A DNA stretch of 64,000 nt from Luscinia megarhynchos (GCA_034336665.1 CM067592.1:33512217-33576216); one strand, 5' to 3'; shown: positions 26,365-40,572, counted from the stretch's first letter. Notes: generated by a model not told the origin, from the sequence alone. Program-made: numbers and translations.

Positions 26365-27333
26365 AGCATCAACATATATACTGCCACTTCTGAATAAAAA
26401 AAAAGAATATCACATCATAAAAAAACATACTGACTTAAAAGAGATTTGACATACTCCACTACACAGAGGGTTTGTGATCCGAGCCTGTTACACACAGCAA
26501 TATATGAGAAGCAAATATTGAGAATGAGGTCTACTTGTAAAAATAGACTGCATGCCTGTCTGAGGAGACACACACTCGCTGAAACCACATGAGTTCTACA
26601 TTCCTGTGATTTAAAAGCCAGCTTCAAAAATACGTTGTAATGATGTCCATTAGCATGGGGAACCAGGATGCTAACAATTATGGTAGTTAGTGTCACAATT
26701 AGCACCAAAATAAAAAGTTTAAATTTTGTTTATTTTTTCCTTAAAACAAGCTTGTACGACTCACCAGTATCAATACATACGGATGTTTTGATAAAAGCAG
26801 GACTTAAATTACCTGTTTTGTTATGAAAGGTGTACTATGAAGGATTTGGGCTGTGCAATATTCTTAACAAAACATTAGCAAGAAAATCTGCAATTCTTAC
26901 TCTGCTGACAATCAGTCTGTGAAGTCAATGTGATACAAAGTGATAGCAGTACTTGCAGTACTTCACAATAAGATGAAACTCAAAAGGCCATTTTAAAATG
27001 CACAATACAAGGGAAGCTCCTAACATATTTATATGAAACCTACACCTAACTGCTCCCCATAAGGGAATTCTCTTTTCAGCATAAAATGCTGTTTTTTAAT
27101 GCTTCAGCATAGACACACAAGAATTTTTAATAAATATATAACACCTCAGAAAAAAACTGCCATCAGTTTTGGATACCTTGGAATACCTCGCAAATAGCAG
27201 GACACAGAAGACAGATACCACCTTTGTCCAAGTGATTCCTTCACCCATCTTGGGAAACTGGTACTAAAGGAATGACAAGTATGCAAAACTTAAACTAGCA
27301 GGGTCTCTGTATAAACCTTCTGAAACACAAGAA

Positions 27334-27410
27334 GGGGGGAAAAGTGGGCGAAAAGGGGCTAAAAGGGGAGAAAAGGGAGGGAAAAGTGGGGGAAAAGCGG
27401 GGGGAAAGGA
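27334..27410 (+). repeat. GGGGAAAA purine minisatellite
   Basis: The plus strand is nearly pure purine, built from about seven irregular copies of a G3-6 run followed by A4 and two variable bases (GGGGAAAAGT, GGGCGAAAAG, GGGGCTAAAA and so on). The repeated G runs separated by 6-7 bases could form a G-quadruplex, and the purine strand asymmetry could favour a triplex. It lies in PRUNE2 intron 1, with the G-rich strand opposite to the transcript. Confidence 0.85.
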
Positions 27411-27974
27411 TTAGGTGCTGCATGACAGATCACCCTGTCAAAACCAGAAATAACATTGTGGCTCAGCATGGCCTTCTTCAGAAACAACAGAAAAACTTTT
27501 CTTCCCACAGATCATTCAGCAGGGGAACCTACAAGCACCAAAGATGAGAGAAAGGGGAAAACTCATCTCTCTGTGACTGGAAACACCCTATTTTCAACTG
27601 ACACTTAATTCCCTTAATTTAAATTGCTCCCTGGCCTCCCAGTACAACTATCTAATTTATGCAGGTGTTTGTGTAAGAGCTAACATGGGAAAAGACCTGG
27701 CTACCACGGCTCAGTGGGTTTGAGCTATTTTAAACTTCATGTATGTTGATTCATATTAATTAAATGTCCTCAGAAACACTTGCAATTATGCAAAGTTAGG
27801 ACACTAACAATAGTAACCAAAAATTGCAGACAAAGAATGTGAGAGTAGCGAAAATAAGTTACCATTATTCAAGTTAAGTGTGCAAGTTTATTTAGAAACT
27901 AAATAGGACACTTTTGCATTCAATAAACATTACCATTCTATTTTCACTTTTGTCTTTTTTGCTGTTTTATTAGT

Positions 27975-28090
27975 TGTTATGGAGCATTTTTTGGGGGAGG
28001 CAGGAATTTTTCCTGCAATTTTTTGTTTTGGTTGAAGGTTTCTTTGGTTGGTTGTTTTCTGTTTGGCTGGGGGGACTGGGGGGTTTGTAT
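27975..28090. repeat. G/T-rich low-complexity tract
   Basis: About 115 bases of plus strand are dominated by T and G (TTTTGTTTTGGTTG, GGCTGGGGGGACTGGGGGG). The simple composition explains much of the open frame that starts at 27974. Confidence 0.7.
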
Positions 28091-28921
28091 GTGTGTTCCC
28101 AGGCTAGACTCAGTCTTACTCAGCAATCATGTCAAATAAGGTTCATAACTCAAATGTGTCACACAATACTCTTGTTCAAAATAGTACTCAGTGTTAACAA
28201 ACAGAGAATGGGGCTTCCAAGTACCAAGTACTTCTGTAAAGATGCAGAAAGTGCAAGAAAATTCCATTGCCCTGTCTGTTATCTATTTCTACAGGCTTCT
28301 GTTTATTTTTATTACAGAAGTGGCTTCTCAGTGCAGACAACATGCTCTATCACATATCAAACCCGTTCACACCAAACTATCAGAAAAATGAGTTACTGTC
28401 TTAACATTCATCAAAGGAGTTCTCAAAGGAAATGCTGTGGAGATTTACATTTCCCCAAAAAAAGAAAAAAAGTAAATCTGAATTAGGAAGCATGCCATTT
28501 TTGAGCTTCTATGCACTGTCACAGATGAATAGTCTATTATGAGGGCTACATCTTTTTAATGTGAAAATATATAGTCTTACAGCTATAATAGTCTCAACGT
28601 CATCCAGTCACATACAGCAGCTGTGTATTCTGCTGGCATCTCTGAGGGATGGAGTTATCCTGTCCTTCCTGTCAAAAAATGACAAGCCAGTTGATTTAAA
28701 GTGCTTTCCCCAGAATCTCTGGATGGTCCAGAGTCATCTGTGATACTCTGAATCTATATGTTAATTACACACTTATTAAGGTTCGGGCTTATATGCAAGA
28801 GTATCAAACTATGACTACAAAGAAAACGCATCTATTTTAGATTTTGTAGAAGAGCTTGGAAAAAAATTGTTTATCATACTTATTTTTTGTTACAAAGAAA
28901 GAAATAAAAGCTCCTCATATT

Positions 28922-29015
28922 TGACAGAATCATAAAATTCTTGAATATCTCAAGTTGGAAGGGATTCATGGGACCATCAAGTCCAACTCCCTCATTCTTG
29001 CAGGACTACCCAACA
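28922..29015 (-). mobile_element. CR1 LINE 3' end fragment
   Basis: The plus strand begins with a decayed copy of the inverted CR1 terminus (GACAGAATCATAAAATTCTT), followed by AAGTTGGAAGGGATTCATGG and ACCATCAAGTCCAACTCCCT, which is the usual CR1 3' UTR seen from the other strand. The fragment is only about 95 bp and its left-hand terminus is the real 3' end. The following 150 bp may be more diverged CR1. Confidence 0.85.
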
Positions 29016-32000
29016 CTAAAGTGACCTACATTAAAGTGCAGTTTAATAGTGAAAAGTGCTAGTGCTGAGGTGTCAGGTTGGACAACTACACTCAGTGCTT
29101 CCAGCCCCATTCCATCTTCCTCAGTCTTGCCTTCTTCGGCTATCATGTACAGACTCTTCCTAAAGAGTCTATGTAGTTACTCTGGAAACATTCAAATCCG
29201 TGCTTTAAAGTGAGTCCCACATTCTCACAATGCAATACATCTGTAACGGAGATTTTCATGCATCTGACAAAGATATTTATCCCTTACAATGCCTGGAATT
29301 CAATCATCCGCTGAGTTTTTAATTGGACAGAACACACCAGATCACTTACTCCAGCTGCAGCTTCTGATATTTTACTGTGGCCCAAACAAATACATGAAAT
29401 ATAGATGTATAACCAGTTCTGATTTATGGAAGCAGAGAGCAGATTCTGCTCCTACAGACTGCTGTTAGTTCAGTACCAGTAATTATTATCTGGTTGGAAG
29501 AAAAGAAAAGCAGCTAAATTCTAATCACTACTCAATTCGGCAACTATCTAGGTTGCTTTTGCCACATCATAATCAAGCAGAACTGATTTGGGGTCTGAAA
29601 ATCTGAAATATGCAAAGATTTAAACAAATTCTAACTACTTCAAAAGGTAAGTAATGAAACACTCAATTAACAATGGCAGACATATGCAAACAATCAGAGC
29701 TAGAAATACATAGAATGTCATATCACATCTTGTTTAGCATCTTTGCTTATGTTTCAGTGTAGCAAAACTCAGCAGCAGGTAGGATGATCTGGTATTTAGC
29801 AAAGAACAGCAGGTTGTATGGCAGAAATGAAAGTGGTAGTTCAGAAACAATCACATCCGAAGAGGTTAATTTATCCTAAAAAATAAGATATATGAAAGAA
29901 TGAACCTGTAGCTCATTCGTTGGCACAAAAGGAAAAGACAAAGTACACTATCACCAGCACTGATGAAGAACCACAAATTACTTACACTGCAGTGTTCTGA
30001 AACTGTTGAACTATTACTGAGAGTCTCTACTAATTTTACACACACTGTACACTCTTCAGCTTTTAAAAGCAACATGGCAGTATCACAGCTCTGCCTACTG
30101 AGTATTTACTGTTTGGAAAGGAGAATGAGCAGAGAGAAAAAAATAGGGGAAAGGAAAAATAAAATAAAAATATTAAAAAGTATCTCATTACTTCACCCTC
30201 TCTGGAAACTACAAAGTTGAGGAGAAAAAGGTGCAAGAAGGTAATTTCACCTGCTTATTGCTGTCGGCATTAAAAGAGAGCATTTTTATATTTAGTGTTC
30301 CATTTTTGCATACTGGGGCCTCTCTCCAGTTTTATCCAGTATAAATATAAACAAGAACTCAGCATTTTTAGTCAAGCAGAGTTCATAGTCTTCATACTTA
30401 CCTAAATTGAAACAAAAGTATTTCTTTAGATCAGTTCATTTTCTTTATCAGCTGCAACTTCTGTTTTATTTAGAATATGTAAATAGATGATCTTTTCAGA
30501 CCATGAGATTATTACTGGTTCAATTATGATATGAGGCAGGGGTGGGAAGTTGATGGCTACTTTGTTTTTTTGTAGATTGGCTCAACACCTTGATACTGAG
30601 ACAGGCTTATACCATACCACAACTATTGCACAGACTTTGCAAAAGAGATCAGGCACAATATCTCTGACCCAGCCTCAGAAATTCCCCTTCCATTGCACAA
30701 AAGGTGACACTAAAAACTGTGCAATGATCCCTAAGAAGTTAACAAATAGTTAACATTAGATTATTTCATTCATTTTCACACGTGATTTAACCAAGATATG
30801 AGCCAGTGTTTCCGGAAATCAAACACTAGAATTCCAGTCTACACCACTCTCTTATCCCTGGAATGAAGGCTTTAATACATAGTTACAGCACTTCAGTTAA
30901 TGAAACCTTTTCATTCTTGTCCTTGGGCCATCAGTGCTGAAGTTCTAGTGAACATCAAATTTTCAAGGAAGGAAAGACATCCCTCACAGTAGCAGGGAGC
31001 TACCTTTAGGAGCTACCTTTAAATAAGTTTATGCAGCTTGCCTTTTTAGAATATGCAGAAAGCAAAGAATCATGCAAAACCATCCCATACTTCCTCGTTT
31101 CACACACAAAAATCTTATGTAAAAAAGTAGCCAATCTGCAAAACTCTAAAGCTGCAGCAACTGCACAGTTTATCTATCAACATCCTCTACAGTTCCATCC
31201 TGTCACAGAGACAAATGAACAGATTTCCTTTAGAGTGGTAGAGAAGTATATCATCTCTTTACCACATCTCTTTACCAGACAATGAATGCCTTAGTGATAC
31301 CACTCAGCCTACAAACTGCGCACAAACTGAATAAGTAATTAATTTTGAATTTTAAAAAAATGTTTGCAATTCAGGTAAACTTGTGTTACAGTATTTTTGC
31401 TAGTCAAAAAATTACCATGCATCCTATTTCAACTAAATCAAAATAAAGAACAGTCAAGTCCATCTTTGCAAAAAGGGAAAATTTTGTTTGTTTTCTGCAC
31501 TACAATTATTTCAATTGAATGGGTAACTGCCATTTTTATGTTAGCTAAATTTTAAAACATTTTAAAAATCAAAAAAGAACAGGACCAAATCCAAAAGCAG
31601 AAAGAGACTGGAAGTGAAATGGGGGTTAAGAAATATCTGGTCTTTTAACTTTATAAGGCTATTTACTTCAAACACATTAGAAAAAGATACACAGGAACCC
31701 TGCCGACTAACCTTTACAAGATTTCATATAGACCTAAACACCCTCTTACAGACACAATATTCGGGTACATCACAAAAAGCCACACGTTCTTCTAAGTAAT
31801 GTGATGCTAAGGATAAAGTCTCAAACAAATTTATCCGTACGAAAACTAAGTAAACATCTATGAAACTTCTGTGGACTGAATACAGGCATTGTCAAACATA
31901 GCAGCATACTTTGCCAGCAGGTTAAGCCATCACTCCATCTGACTCAGCTGTAACACAGCCAGGCCTGAAAATGACTTTGGCTGAATGCTGAAACCTTTCC

Positions 32001-32848
32001 TAAGTCAAAGAAAGGCTGCTGACTTAAGTCAACTGATTATTTGCCAAGTGTCTATATTTAGGACTGTCCCTGCAAGTGTTCAAAAGTTCACCATTTATCA
32101 TGCTTCAGAAAAAGTGAAATATATTCCAAGCAGAGGAATTCTGTTTCTCATCAAAGAGAAGTTTTCCCCTTTCACTCATCCCACTGACTCCAGAAGAGCA
32201 TACAAGGTTCACCAAGCAGAATATGCCTGTTTCTGTAGCACTCCAGATTCTAAGTCTCCACATACTTCCAGGAGTTATATGAGCATAATAGCAGCTGAAG
32301 AAACGATGCAGAGTTTTCTTCTTCCCTACCAGCTCCTCTTTGATCAGGATTTTGTAATCACTACTGTACAAGTGCAAGGAAGTATTTATTGAGAATAATC
32401 ATTTTTATGCTGTGTAGCCCAATGAGATTAACCATTAGGGAAAAGGTCACTACAGCATGATGGTGTCTCGCAGGCAAAGGCTGGTTTAGCAGCTAACTTG
32501 GTTGGCTAGCATTAGGGATTGCATGCAGCACCACTTCCACACACAAGACTAAATCAAAAACCAAAACTGTGCCAATTACAAACAGACAAACACAATTACT
32601 GCTATCAAAATACAGCAAGATCAAAATTTCCTAAGTAGTACAAAACAGGTACACGGCAAAATCAAACTCTGCTCTAGACAGAATTTGTTTTTAAGGAGGT
32701 TTAAGATTAATTACAGCTAGAAGGAAATGTACAGAAGCAGGTTATGACTGTGCAAGATGGAACTGGGCCAGTGCATTAGGTCTATTAGGCTATTACACAT
32801 TATTCAGTTACTGTCAAATGATTAAGTAAACAAGAAAGGAGAACGCTC

Positions 32849-32867
32849 TGACGTCCTCCAGACGTCA
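32849..32867. promoter_or_regulatory. Paired CRE-like site in intron 1
   Basis: The sequence TGACGTCctccaGACGTCA is a perfect 7-bp inverted repeat with a 5-bp spacer, and each arm is 7 of 8 bases of the palindromic cAMP-response element. CpG-containing motifs are rare in this AT-rich intron. Binding by ATF/CREB-type bZIP factors is inference. Confidence 0.4.
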
Positions 32868-35794
32868 TCTTTTTCTGAATCTTTCCAATCTTTTTGCTGT
32901 CCTTACTGTACCATGATCTATTTGGATCTTGTTAGGACAAGTGATATCATACCTGCTGTTAAGGATCAGTCTAATGAATATAACAGGAATGTTACAAAGT
33001 ATTTTAAATTCTAAGCCGGATCTCCCTCAGGACTCCAGGCTGGCAAACAGGATTCCATCCTGTCCTGACTGCTCCAGTCCTGCCCTTCCCAAAGTAAAAT
33101 CCCACACCTCTTCCACACCTTCCCAGCACAATCACTATCATGCAGTCACAGTTAAAGCTGAGGTTTTACTATGTCTCTCTCTCAGAGGAACATAAGTCAC
33201 AGATATACGTTCATGAGGGACTCATTAAAGTATCCTACCTATAACCCCAGTCTGTAATCCTGGTATCACAACATTCAGTTTAAACACACACCCCCAACCT
33301 ACTGCCAAGTCCTGCTGGCCTGTTTAGCTCATTAACCCTTCTGCCTACCCTCGGATCTAGTACTCTGGCTATCATCCCTGATGGTTTAATCACATAAATA
33401 TTATTTGGTTTCAGAAGAAGTAACATAGCAGCTTCCACAACCTTGCTGTGGAAAGCCTTCCCCTCCTAGCCTGTGGCTCTGACTCTGCCCATACAGACCT
33501 CCCTCTTCCCACCCTCCTTGTTCCAACACATTCAAGAAATGCCTTAAAAACATCTTGAAACCTTTTCAAATCCTTCTCTGCTTCGTCTATCGTTTCCTAT
33601 TCAATAATGAAACATTAAGTTTTATCTTCAGAAAACCTATAGCAGAGGAATGGAAAGAGTAGCCAGACTTTATTTTTCTCTGATGCGTCCTCTATGCTTA
33701 AAGACATGTTTCCAAACCTCAGCAAGTTTCTGGTTTTTTCTAACTCCTACTCAAAACTGCCCTTTGCTAAAATGCTAACGAATAGGTTGGGAAGCATAAA
33801 ACCAACTATTACCACCATACTAATACTTTGGATTTATCTGCTTCCTCCAGTATGCCCAACAGACTCTTAAAATAGGAACTGAACCAATTTTTTAATTAGT
33901 ATTTCCATGTAATCTAGCACAACAGAATCATGGCCACACTTCAATAGTTGTGTGATACTCTAGTAAATATCCTACTACACTGCACTGAAATGCCTTTGGA
34001 ATTTATTTGTGTGTAGAACAAAGTATAAAGTATGTCAGCTACATATACAATGATTCAACATCCCAAAAGTTAACCAGGATAGAATTTGACCTAATCATGA
34101 TCAATATGTGTGCTTCCCTTATCACTGCACCAGAGAGTGACGAAAAGCAAGGTATGTAGGTTTCTGTTTTAAAATGCTGTTTCTATCATCCCAAACCATG
34201 AAAATCCATGAGTGAAAAGCATTTTTAATTCTCAGTTTCTGCCACACGGTTGTAGTCTGTCTGGCTTTAGTGGAACTGTAAAAGGCTATTAAATTACCCA
34301 CTAATACTTTTACTTACAATTACTTGTTGCTTTTTAAAATAGTTTTACATATATTCATCCAATTCAGGTTTTATTTTGGTATACTTATTTGCAGAAGCCT
34401 TCTTCTCCTTCCTCTGGGAAACTGGTTTCCTTCCTAATAGACTTTATTTCCTGGAAATATTCTCTTAATTAAGCTACTACAGACTGTTTTGCAATTACAT
34501 ATTTATATTTATGTACCTGAATGAATTATTCCTTTCTTTGCCTTGCTTCCAGCAGCCTCACAGATCCAGACTGCTGTCATGTCTCAGTGCAACTTAATCA
34601 AGTTTCATGTTTAGTTCATTTTTTTTTCTTGGATGTCAATTCTTTAACTAATTTTCTTATGATTCCTTGAATTCTTTTCCCAGTTAAGAAATATTTTTTT
34701 ATTACGTAGTACCCATAAAAGAAGGAATTATTCCACTTGAAACGGTATGCCGATGACAAAAAACATCCCTTCAGCATTACTGTAACTGCTCATAACTATG
34801 CTTTGTTTAAAAATCTACCTCAGAATTACCTTGGTGCAATATTTACACTTTTTTCCTTATTACTAATAAGCACGGATGTTGCTGCTGCATGATTTCTTCT
34901 GATGGATTTAAGTAATAAAAGGTTAATCAGCCGTAATACTCTGATTCTGCAACCTTTTTAGGTGTATATACAACTTCTATATCTGAGTTTTCCAACCAGA
35001 GTCAATATCATTACTCATACTCTTCAATTCTTACATAGTGTAAGTGCCTTGCTAAGTGGAGTCAAGTCTCTTGTGTGCTGCTGGATGAATGCAAAGAAGT
35101 TACATGAGAGGGTAAGACTTGATTCCTTGTCTAAATGTTTGAAAGCTTTTTTACTCCTCAGCTTGGAGATGTTCAGCAGTTTCTGGGAAAATAACTTCTG
35201 CTTCACTTCTGCAGTGTCTCTCACCTCCTGCAAAGCCAAAACTATTCCAACTAAATCAAATAATATTTTCAAAGTAACCACTGCATATCATTGATAAAAA
35301 ACCTCCAGATAGGAATATAAGAGGCAGTATGAATAAGCATGTAAGTGACTCAGCTTGTTTTTAAACTGCGGTCACATAAATCTACTCAAGTCATGCCATC
35401 ATCACTGACTGTTCTTTGAACTTCTGTGCCTCAGAAACAAGTACAACATTCATTTTTCATATCTATCAAAGCAGTGCCTTAAAAGCCTTTTTTACTATTC
35501 TCAAGGGCATCTCCCTGGTCAAGGGTCTGGCCCTCAGTTTGGAAACTATCCAGTCACACAGCCCAGTATTTCTTTGGGCACACCTGCCTGGGGTCATAAT
35601 ACCCCACTTGTCCAGTGTGCTACCCCACCAGGTGTAACATTGGTCTAGCATTCTGGTCTCTTTTCTTGCACTAGCAAGGGATTAAAAGAACTTCAATTTT
35701 TAGAGGGTTTGGGGTTTTTTTCCCAAATATTGTTAACGGCTGAAGATGACATAGCATTTAGAAAGATTCCCCAGACAATTTGCTATTCTCTGCA

Positions 35795-35810
35795 GGAGGA
35801 GGAGGAGGAG
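35795..35810. repeat. (GGA)n microsatellite
   Basis: Five copies of GGA/GAG in a row within intron 1. Confidence 0.85.
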
Positions 35811-36125
35811 AATCTTCCAATTACTTGTTTGAAGCACTTTGCTGTAGTGTGTGGTTATCTCAGTATCATCAGCACATTAAGCCTTTCTGGGGATCATTCT
35901 GTTCTCTGACTTCCCTGAAGCCAGCATTAGGTTCTCCATTAGGCACAGACCTAAAGCCAGGGTAAAAGCACTCTCTGGCAATCCTTGTTTCAGCATCTCT
36001 CACATGCAATTCTGCAATTTTTTTTTAATTCTTACAGCTTCTTTCTTGACAGATTTCCTTGATTTAGCTTCTCACAGTCATTCCACTTCACCGTAACAGT
36101 CTAAAGCACATAAGACTACTCGAAA

Positions 36126-36149
36126 AATACCTAACTTAAGTTAGGTATT
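36126..36149. repeat. Perfect 24-bp palindrome
   Basis: The 12-base arm AATACCTAACTT is followed at once by its exact reverse complement, with no spacer. A second partial copy of the centre (ACTTAAG) follows at 36150. Confidence 0.95.
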
Positions 36150-36829
36150 ACTTAAGCTTCTTCAGTACACAGTGTTCCACATCAGAGAATTACCGACGAA
36201 GTACTTTCAGATGTTTAGTTCTCTATTTAATTGACTTTAACATCTTGATAACCGCTCTGATAACCATTCTGAAGTTACACCACTGAAACCTTAAACTTTT
36301 GATTTGTTTTCGCGAATAAATTACACAAAATTTTGTACTGACTGATCACTCTTCTCCAGCTGGATGGCTTGCTGACTGAAAGAGTCTAACCACATGAAAT
36401 TAATAACATAATATAGTGGGAGAAAGAGTGTTTGTGAAGTATGACATTTTTGTACGAAATTGTTTAAAGTTAAGTTCTTAAATAACTCAATAAGCATACA
36501 GAGAAGGACAAGCAAGTATTGTACTTGGATCTTCCAAAATACTACTGAAGAATTTCCTATAGGCCAATAAAGAAATAAAATCACCAAAGAAAAAAGGGGT
36601 GGCATCCTTTCACGACATATGACAGAATTAAAAGTTAATAAAAAATGGGCAGGAACACATGGTCATTTTTTCAATGAAGAGAAAATAACCATGAAGGGTT
36701 CTCCAAAAGAATATGTGCTGAAACATGTGCTGTTTCTCATATCCATATATAATAAATAATATCACTTCCAGTAGGCAAATAATGAGGTGAAAAAAGTTGA
36801 AGACAATAGTGGATTATTTAGGAGAGTCT

Positions 36830-36880
36830 ATATAAATATATATATATACAGATATAGATTTATATATATTTAAATTTATA
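36830..36880. repeat. TA-rich low-complexity patch
   Basis: Imperfect runs of TATATA and ATATTTAAAT in intron 1. Confidence 0.75.
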
Positions 36881-39800
36881 GCTGGCTACAAGAACAGCAG
36901 AAACGACTCCTCACATTGAGGGACTAGGGAATAAAATAGTAAATGGAAATGAGGGCCAAGAAGTGCAGACTAGGGACAATGTAAGAAAACAACCCATCTT
37001 CATTTTTAACTGCATTAAGGTGCTGTACACTGTCAGATGAGCTTTTAAAAAAATATTACTAAGCAGCAAAAACATCATGCATTCACTTTACATGATACTT
37101 TGAAAGCATCAGAAAAATGCCTTCTGACAGTAAAACAGAGTAAGCAGGATAGCAAGAACCCTTAAGAAAATGGAAAAAAATGAGAGGTCATTGTACTACT
37201 GTCAGTTTTGTATGCTGTCATAACTTAAACCTGACAGGGGGTTCTAGGCTCCCCAGGTTTCAAAGGGTTAAAAAAAATGTTCAGAGAAAGGGCACAGGGA
37301 TGAGCAGACTGATAGAATTATGCTCATGTATGAAGAGGCAACAGAAAACTTTAGCTTGGAAATGTCTGAAAGAAGACAAAAAGGATATAGTAATACTTAA
37401 CTAGGCAGAGAAAGTGAAATAAAAATATTCACTAAGGTAGAAGCATCATAGAACATACATCAAAATTGTCAGGCAGTTTAAAGCAAACAAAGAGGGATAC
37501 TGTCACTGTTGAACTAAACACATGATAAAACTGTAAAATTCACTGTCTCAGGGATTTTGTTGAAGCCAAAGCCCCAAGCACATGACGTAGCCAAATGTAT
37601 GGAAGATGGTTCTAGCTGTGACTAACACTTTAGTTCAGCTATACATTTTGATCCAAGCTTTCAGCACCTGATCACCCTGTGTATTTTACTATTTGTAATC
37701 CCCAACTAGACAAGCTAGAATGGTTTAGAAGGATCTTTGATCTCATCTAGTCTCACCTATTCTTACTTTATTACCACACTTACAAAAAAATTGAGAAAAA
37801 CCTGCAGAAATGAGCCATAAATGTGAAAAAAAAAATCTCAGTATGTCATTTCAAAAATGTCATTTCTTATATCATGTATTGCCTTCTAAAATTTTGCCTC
37901 CTTGGTTTTACATAGATTACATATAACAACTTCAAAGATTGATACTGAAAATTACTGAGGGCGTTTTACAGTTGACAAGCTACGAAAGCAAAATCCATTG
38001 TTCTTTAGGAAGGGTCTAGTTGAGCCTGTATTATTAATAGATAATACACAGAGAATTCTCCTCTCCAACAATCAATATACACAAGGTATTGAAGGTACAC
38101 AATACAAAGTCTTAGGAAAAAAAAACAAGTGTGTCCTTTGTGCAGCACAGTCCGAGGCTATAATTTGCTCCGTGTGGATAAATAGCCTTGATTAATGTTG
38201 AGGCTGGATCCAGACCCGAATGAATGACAAAGCACTTCCTGTAACAGGCTCCCCTGCATGGTCTGGAGCCACTGTTCCTTCTGGAGAAAATGTTCCTTTA
38301 CTCATGGTGAGTAGCAACCGTGTAGTCAGTGCACTGTAACGTGTTTAACCCAACAAGAATACCTGTGGTGTGAAATACCAGCCGTGTGACACTGGCATGA
38401 CCAGGCCCCCCAGGTACAATTCAGGCCCTTCAGCATCCTCCACAGACAAGGCTGCAGCAGCACAACACGCAGCAGCTCCTTCCTCCTCAGTCATTCACCC
38501 ATTCCCCTGCACAGCCTCACCTTGCATCACTGTCAAACAAAGACTGCTCACTGCTCGGCCTCAGCTCAGCCTACGGCTACCAGCTGAAAACAATTCCCCG
38601 CAAAAGGCCTGACCAAGCCAAAAGGAAAACACATCATCAGCCTTTCATGTTGCAGGATGCAAATCTTGGATTTCTCTGGGTTACCCTTTTCAGGCCACTG
38701 CAGTACAGAGTAAACTGGCAAACTGAAGACAGCCTGTAAGATTTAGAGGTCTCTTCTGAACTGAACACACTAGTAGTGTTCATCCCCAGCCATGCTCAGC
38801 TGACATGCCCATACACAGAAACACCAGCCAGAAAGGCACTGTCCTCCTACAACACCACTCCTGTAGAGGAGGCCTCCTCCAAAACATATCTTTTTCTCCC
38901 ATGATTCAGAAGGTACAAAAAGAATGCAGCATTTTGTTTGAAAACACACTTTACAGAAATATAAAGGGCTGTGCTCTTGTGGTGAGCAAAGTTGCTGAGC
39001 TCCCTGCTTCATCTAAATGAAAGAAATAATGTCATCTATTCTCCATTCTCCATGGGCCTCTTTAGATTCTGCTTCTCTAGACAACTCCATTCTGATCATC
39101 AAAAGCTAATCAGAAAGGTTAGTGCAATATTTGCTTTTATAGGTAAACAAATTGTTTTTACTGCTTGCCATTTACTAATGGGAAGCATTATCGTTGCATA
39201 ATTAATGTCTATCAAGCGAGACTATGATGTACTCCAGCAGAAAGTTTGTCAAAACTGCCATCTCCATCTCAAATTTTATAATGCGTGAAATGCTAATGTG
39301 AAAAATATATTAGGGATTTGTAACCGCACTGTGAAGCATCTTTTAAGAGGGCTTCCAAAGTTACAACTGCTTATATGAAAACATAAGGGAAATATTTTTA
39401 AAACTCCTAAAAATAATTGGAAAACAACTTAGTTGACCTGTGACCACAATGACACACTTCATTTTTATTTACCCTTAATATCTGCCAACACAGTTAAACA
39501 TTAAGGAAGCCACCAAGGCATTCATTTCAAGGGATTAATCTCTTCTCCAGTCCTCTAAAAATTTACTTGATTCTCTGATTTCCAACAATGCCACGACAGG
39601 ATAGTATAACAAATCATCTTTAACAAATCCTTTTAGATACAGAACCATATCTGTCAGAGAAAGAGCATCTTGGGTCTATGATTGCTCCCTCTCCAGAGAT
39701 TCATAAGAGATCTACGAAAAGTACCAAATACCCCAAAACACAGGATAAAACAAGCAGCCGTGGCATAAACCCAGCCCTGTCGCTATAACTAAACACATTT

Positions 39801-40572
39801 CTTAGAGCTGAGATAGCTAGTGGGCATGCAGGCTACGTGTGAAAAGTAAGAAGTCAGTAAAACCGAGTTTTGCAGAGAAAATCAAAATGGAAAATGAGTT
39901 GGCCTAAGACCATCCGAGTCTTAAAAGCATCCTACTTTTGCAGTGCACACAAGGGGGAAAGGAGCACACACTGCCCGGGGTAGATTAGCAGTCACTGCAA
40001 ACAAAATAAATACTCTGCAGTTTCAGCACAGCCCTACCACCAAGCCTCTTGGAACAGGGTCTATAGCCCTCTGCGATTCCAAACATAGTAGTAAAGACCT
40101 ACGGCAACTGAGACACAACTCACGCCGAACCTCGGTAATCTTTGCACATTGCTCAGTTATTTAATCTCTTGCTTACTCAAACTTATCCCCTACTGCTAGG
40201 GCCATTTAGACCACAAAAGTAATACTTCTTCAGCGACTTCGCATATTATTCCCCTCCCTTCAACTATGCAACTTGATGCATCTCGACGTCCCACGGAAGG
40301 CGCAAATAACCCCCACACGGCACGCCGACACCAGAACGCCGGTCAGACAGGGCTCGGGGGCTCCTCAGGCACAGCATTATTCAGCAGTAACCGGAGGGCA
40401 GAAGGTGCGCGAAGAACGCGCACCCCCGAGCACTCCGCGGGTACCAGCCCATCCTGCGCCCGCCGCCCGCCCGGCAGAGCGCAGGGAAGTTCCGGAGAGC
40501 CGCACCCGGGGCTGGGGGCGAGCCCGACGGCCGCCGGCACGCCGAAGTCCCGCTGCCCGCGCCGTGACTCAC

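Larger units (their letters stand above)
15012..40572 (-). other. PRUNE2: PRUNE2 intron 1, about 25.6 kb
   Basis: This long first intron has no exon or RNA gene that I can support. It contains a CR1 piece (16262-16905), a small CR1 3' end (28922-29015), an A/C-rich low-complexity tract (25491-25600), a (TA)n run (26348-26364), a GGGGAAAA-type purine minisatellite (27334-27410), a G/T-rich tract (27975-28090), a paired CRE-like site (32849-32867), a (GGA)n run (35795-35810), a perfect 24-bp palindrome (36126-36149) and a TA-rich patch (36830-36880). The rest is AT-rich unique-looking sequence. Reading frames of up to 170 codons occur but match nothing I know. Confidence 0.85.

Noticed and set aside
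27974..28486. 170-codon plus-strand open frame, the longest outside GC-rich and CR1 sequence
   Set aside because: Its first third is G/T-rich simple sequence. It shows no domain and matches nothing I recognise, and a run of this length is not very unlikely in 64 kb. A protein search and codon-substitution test would settle it.
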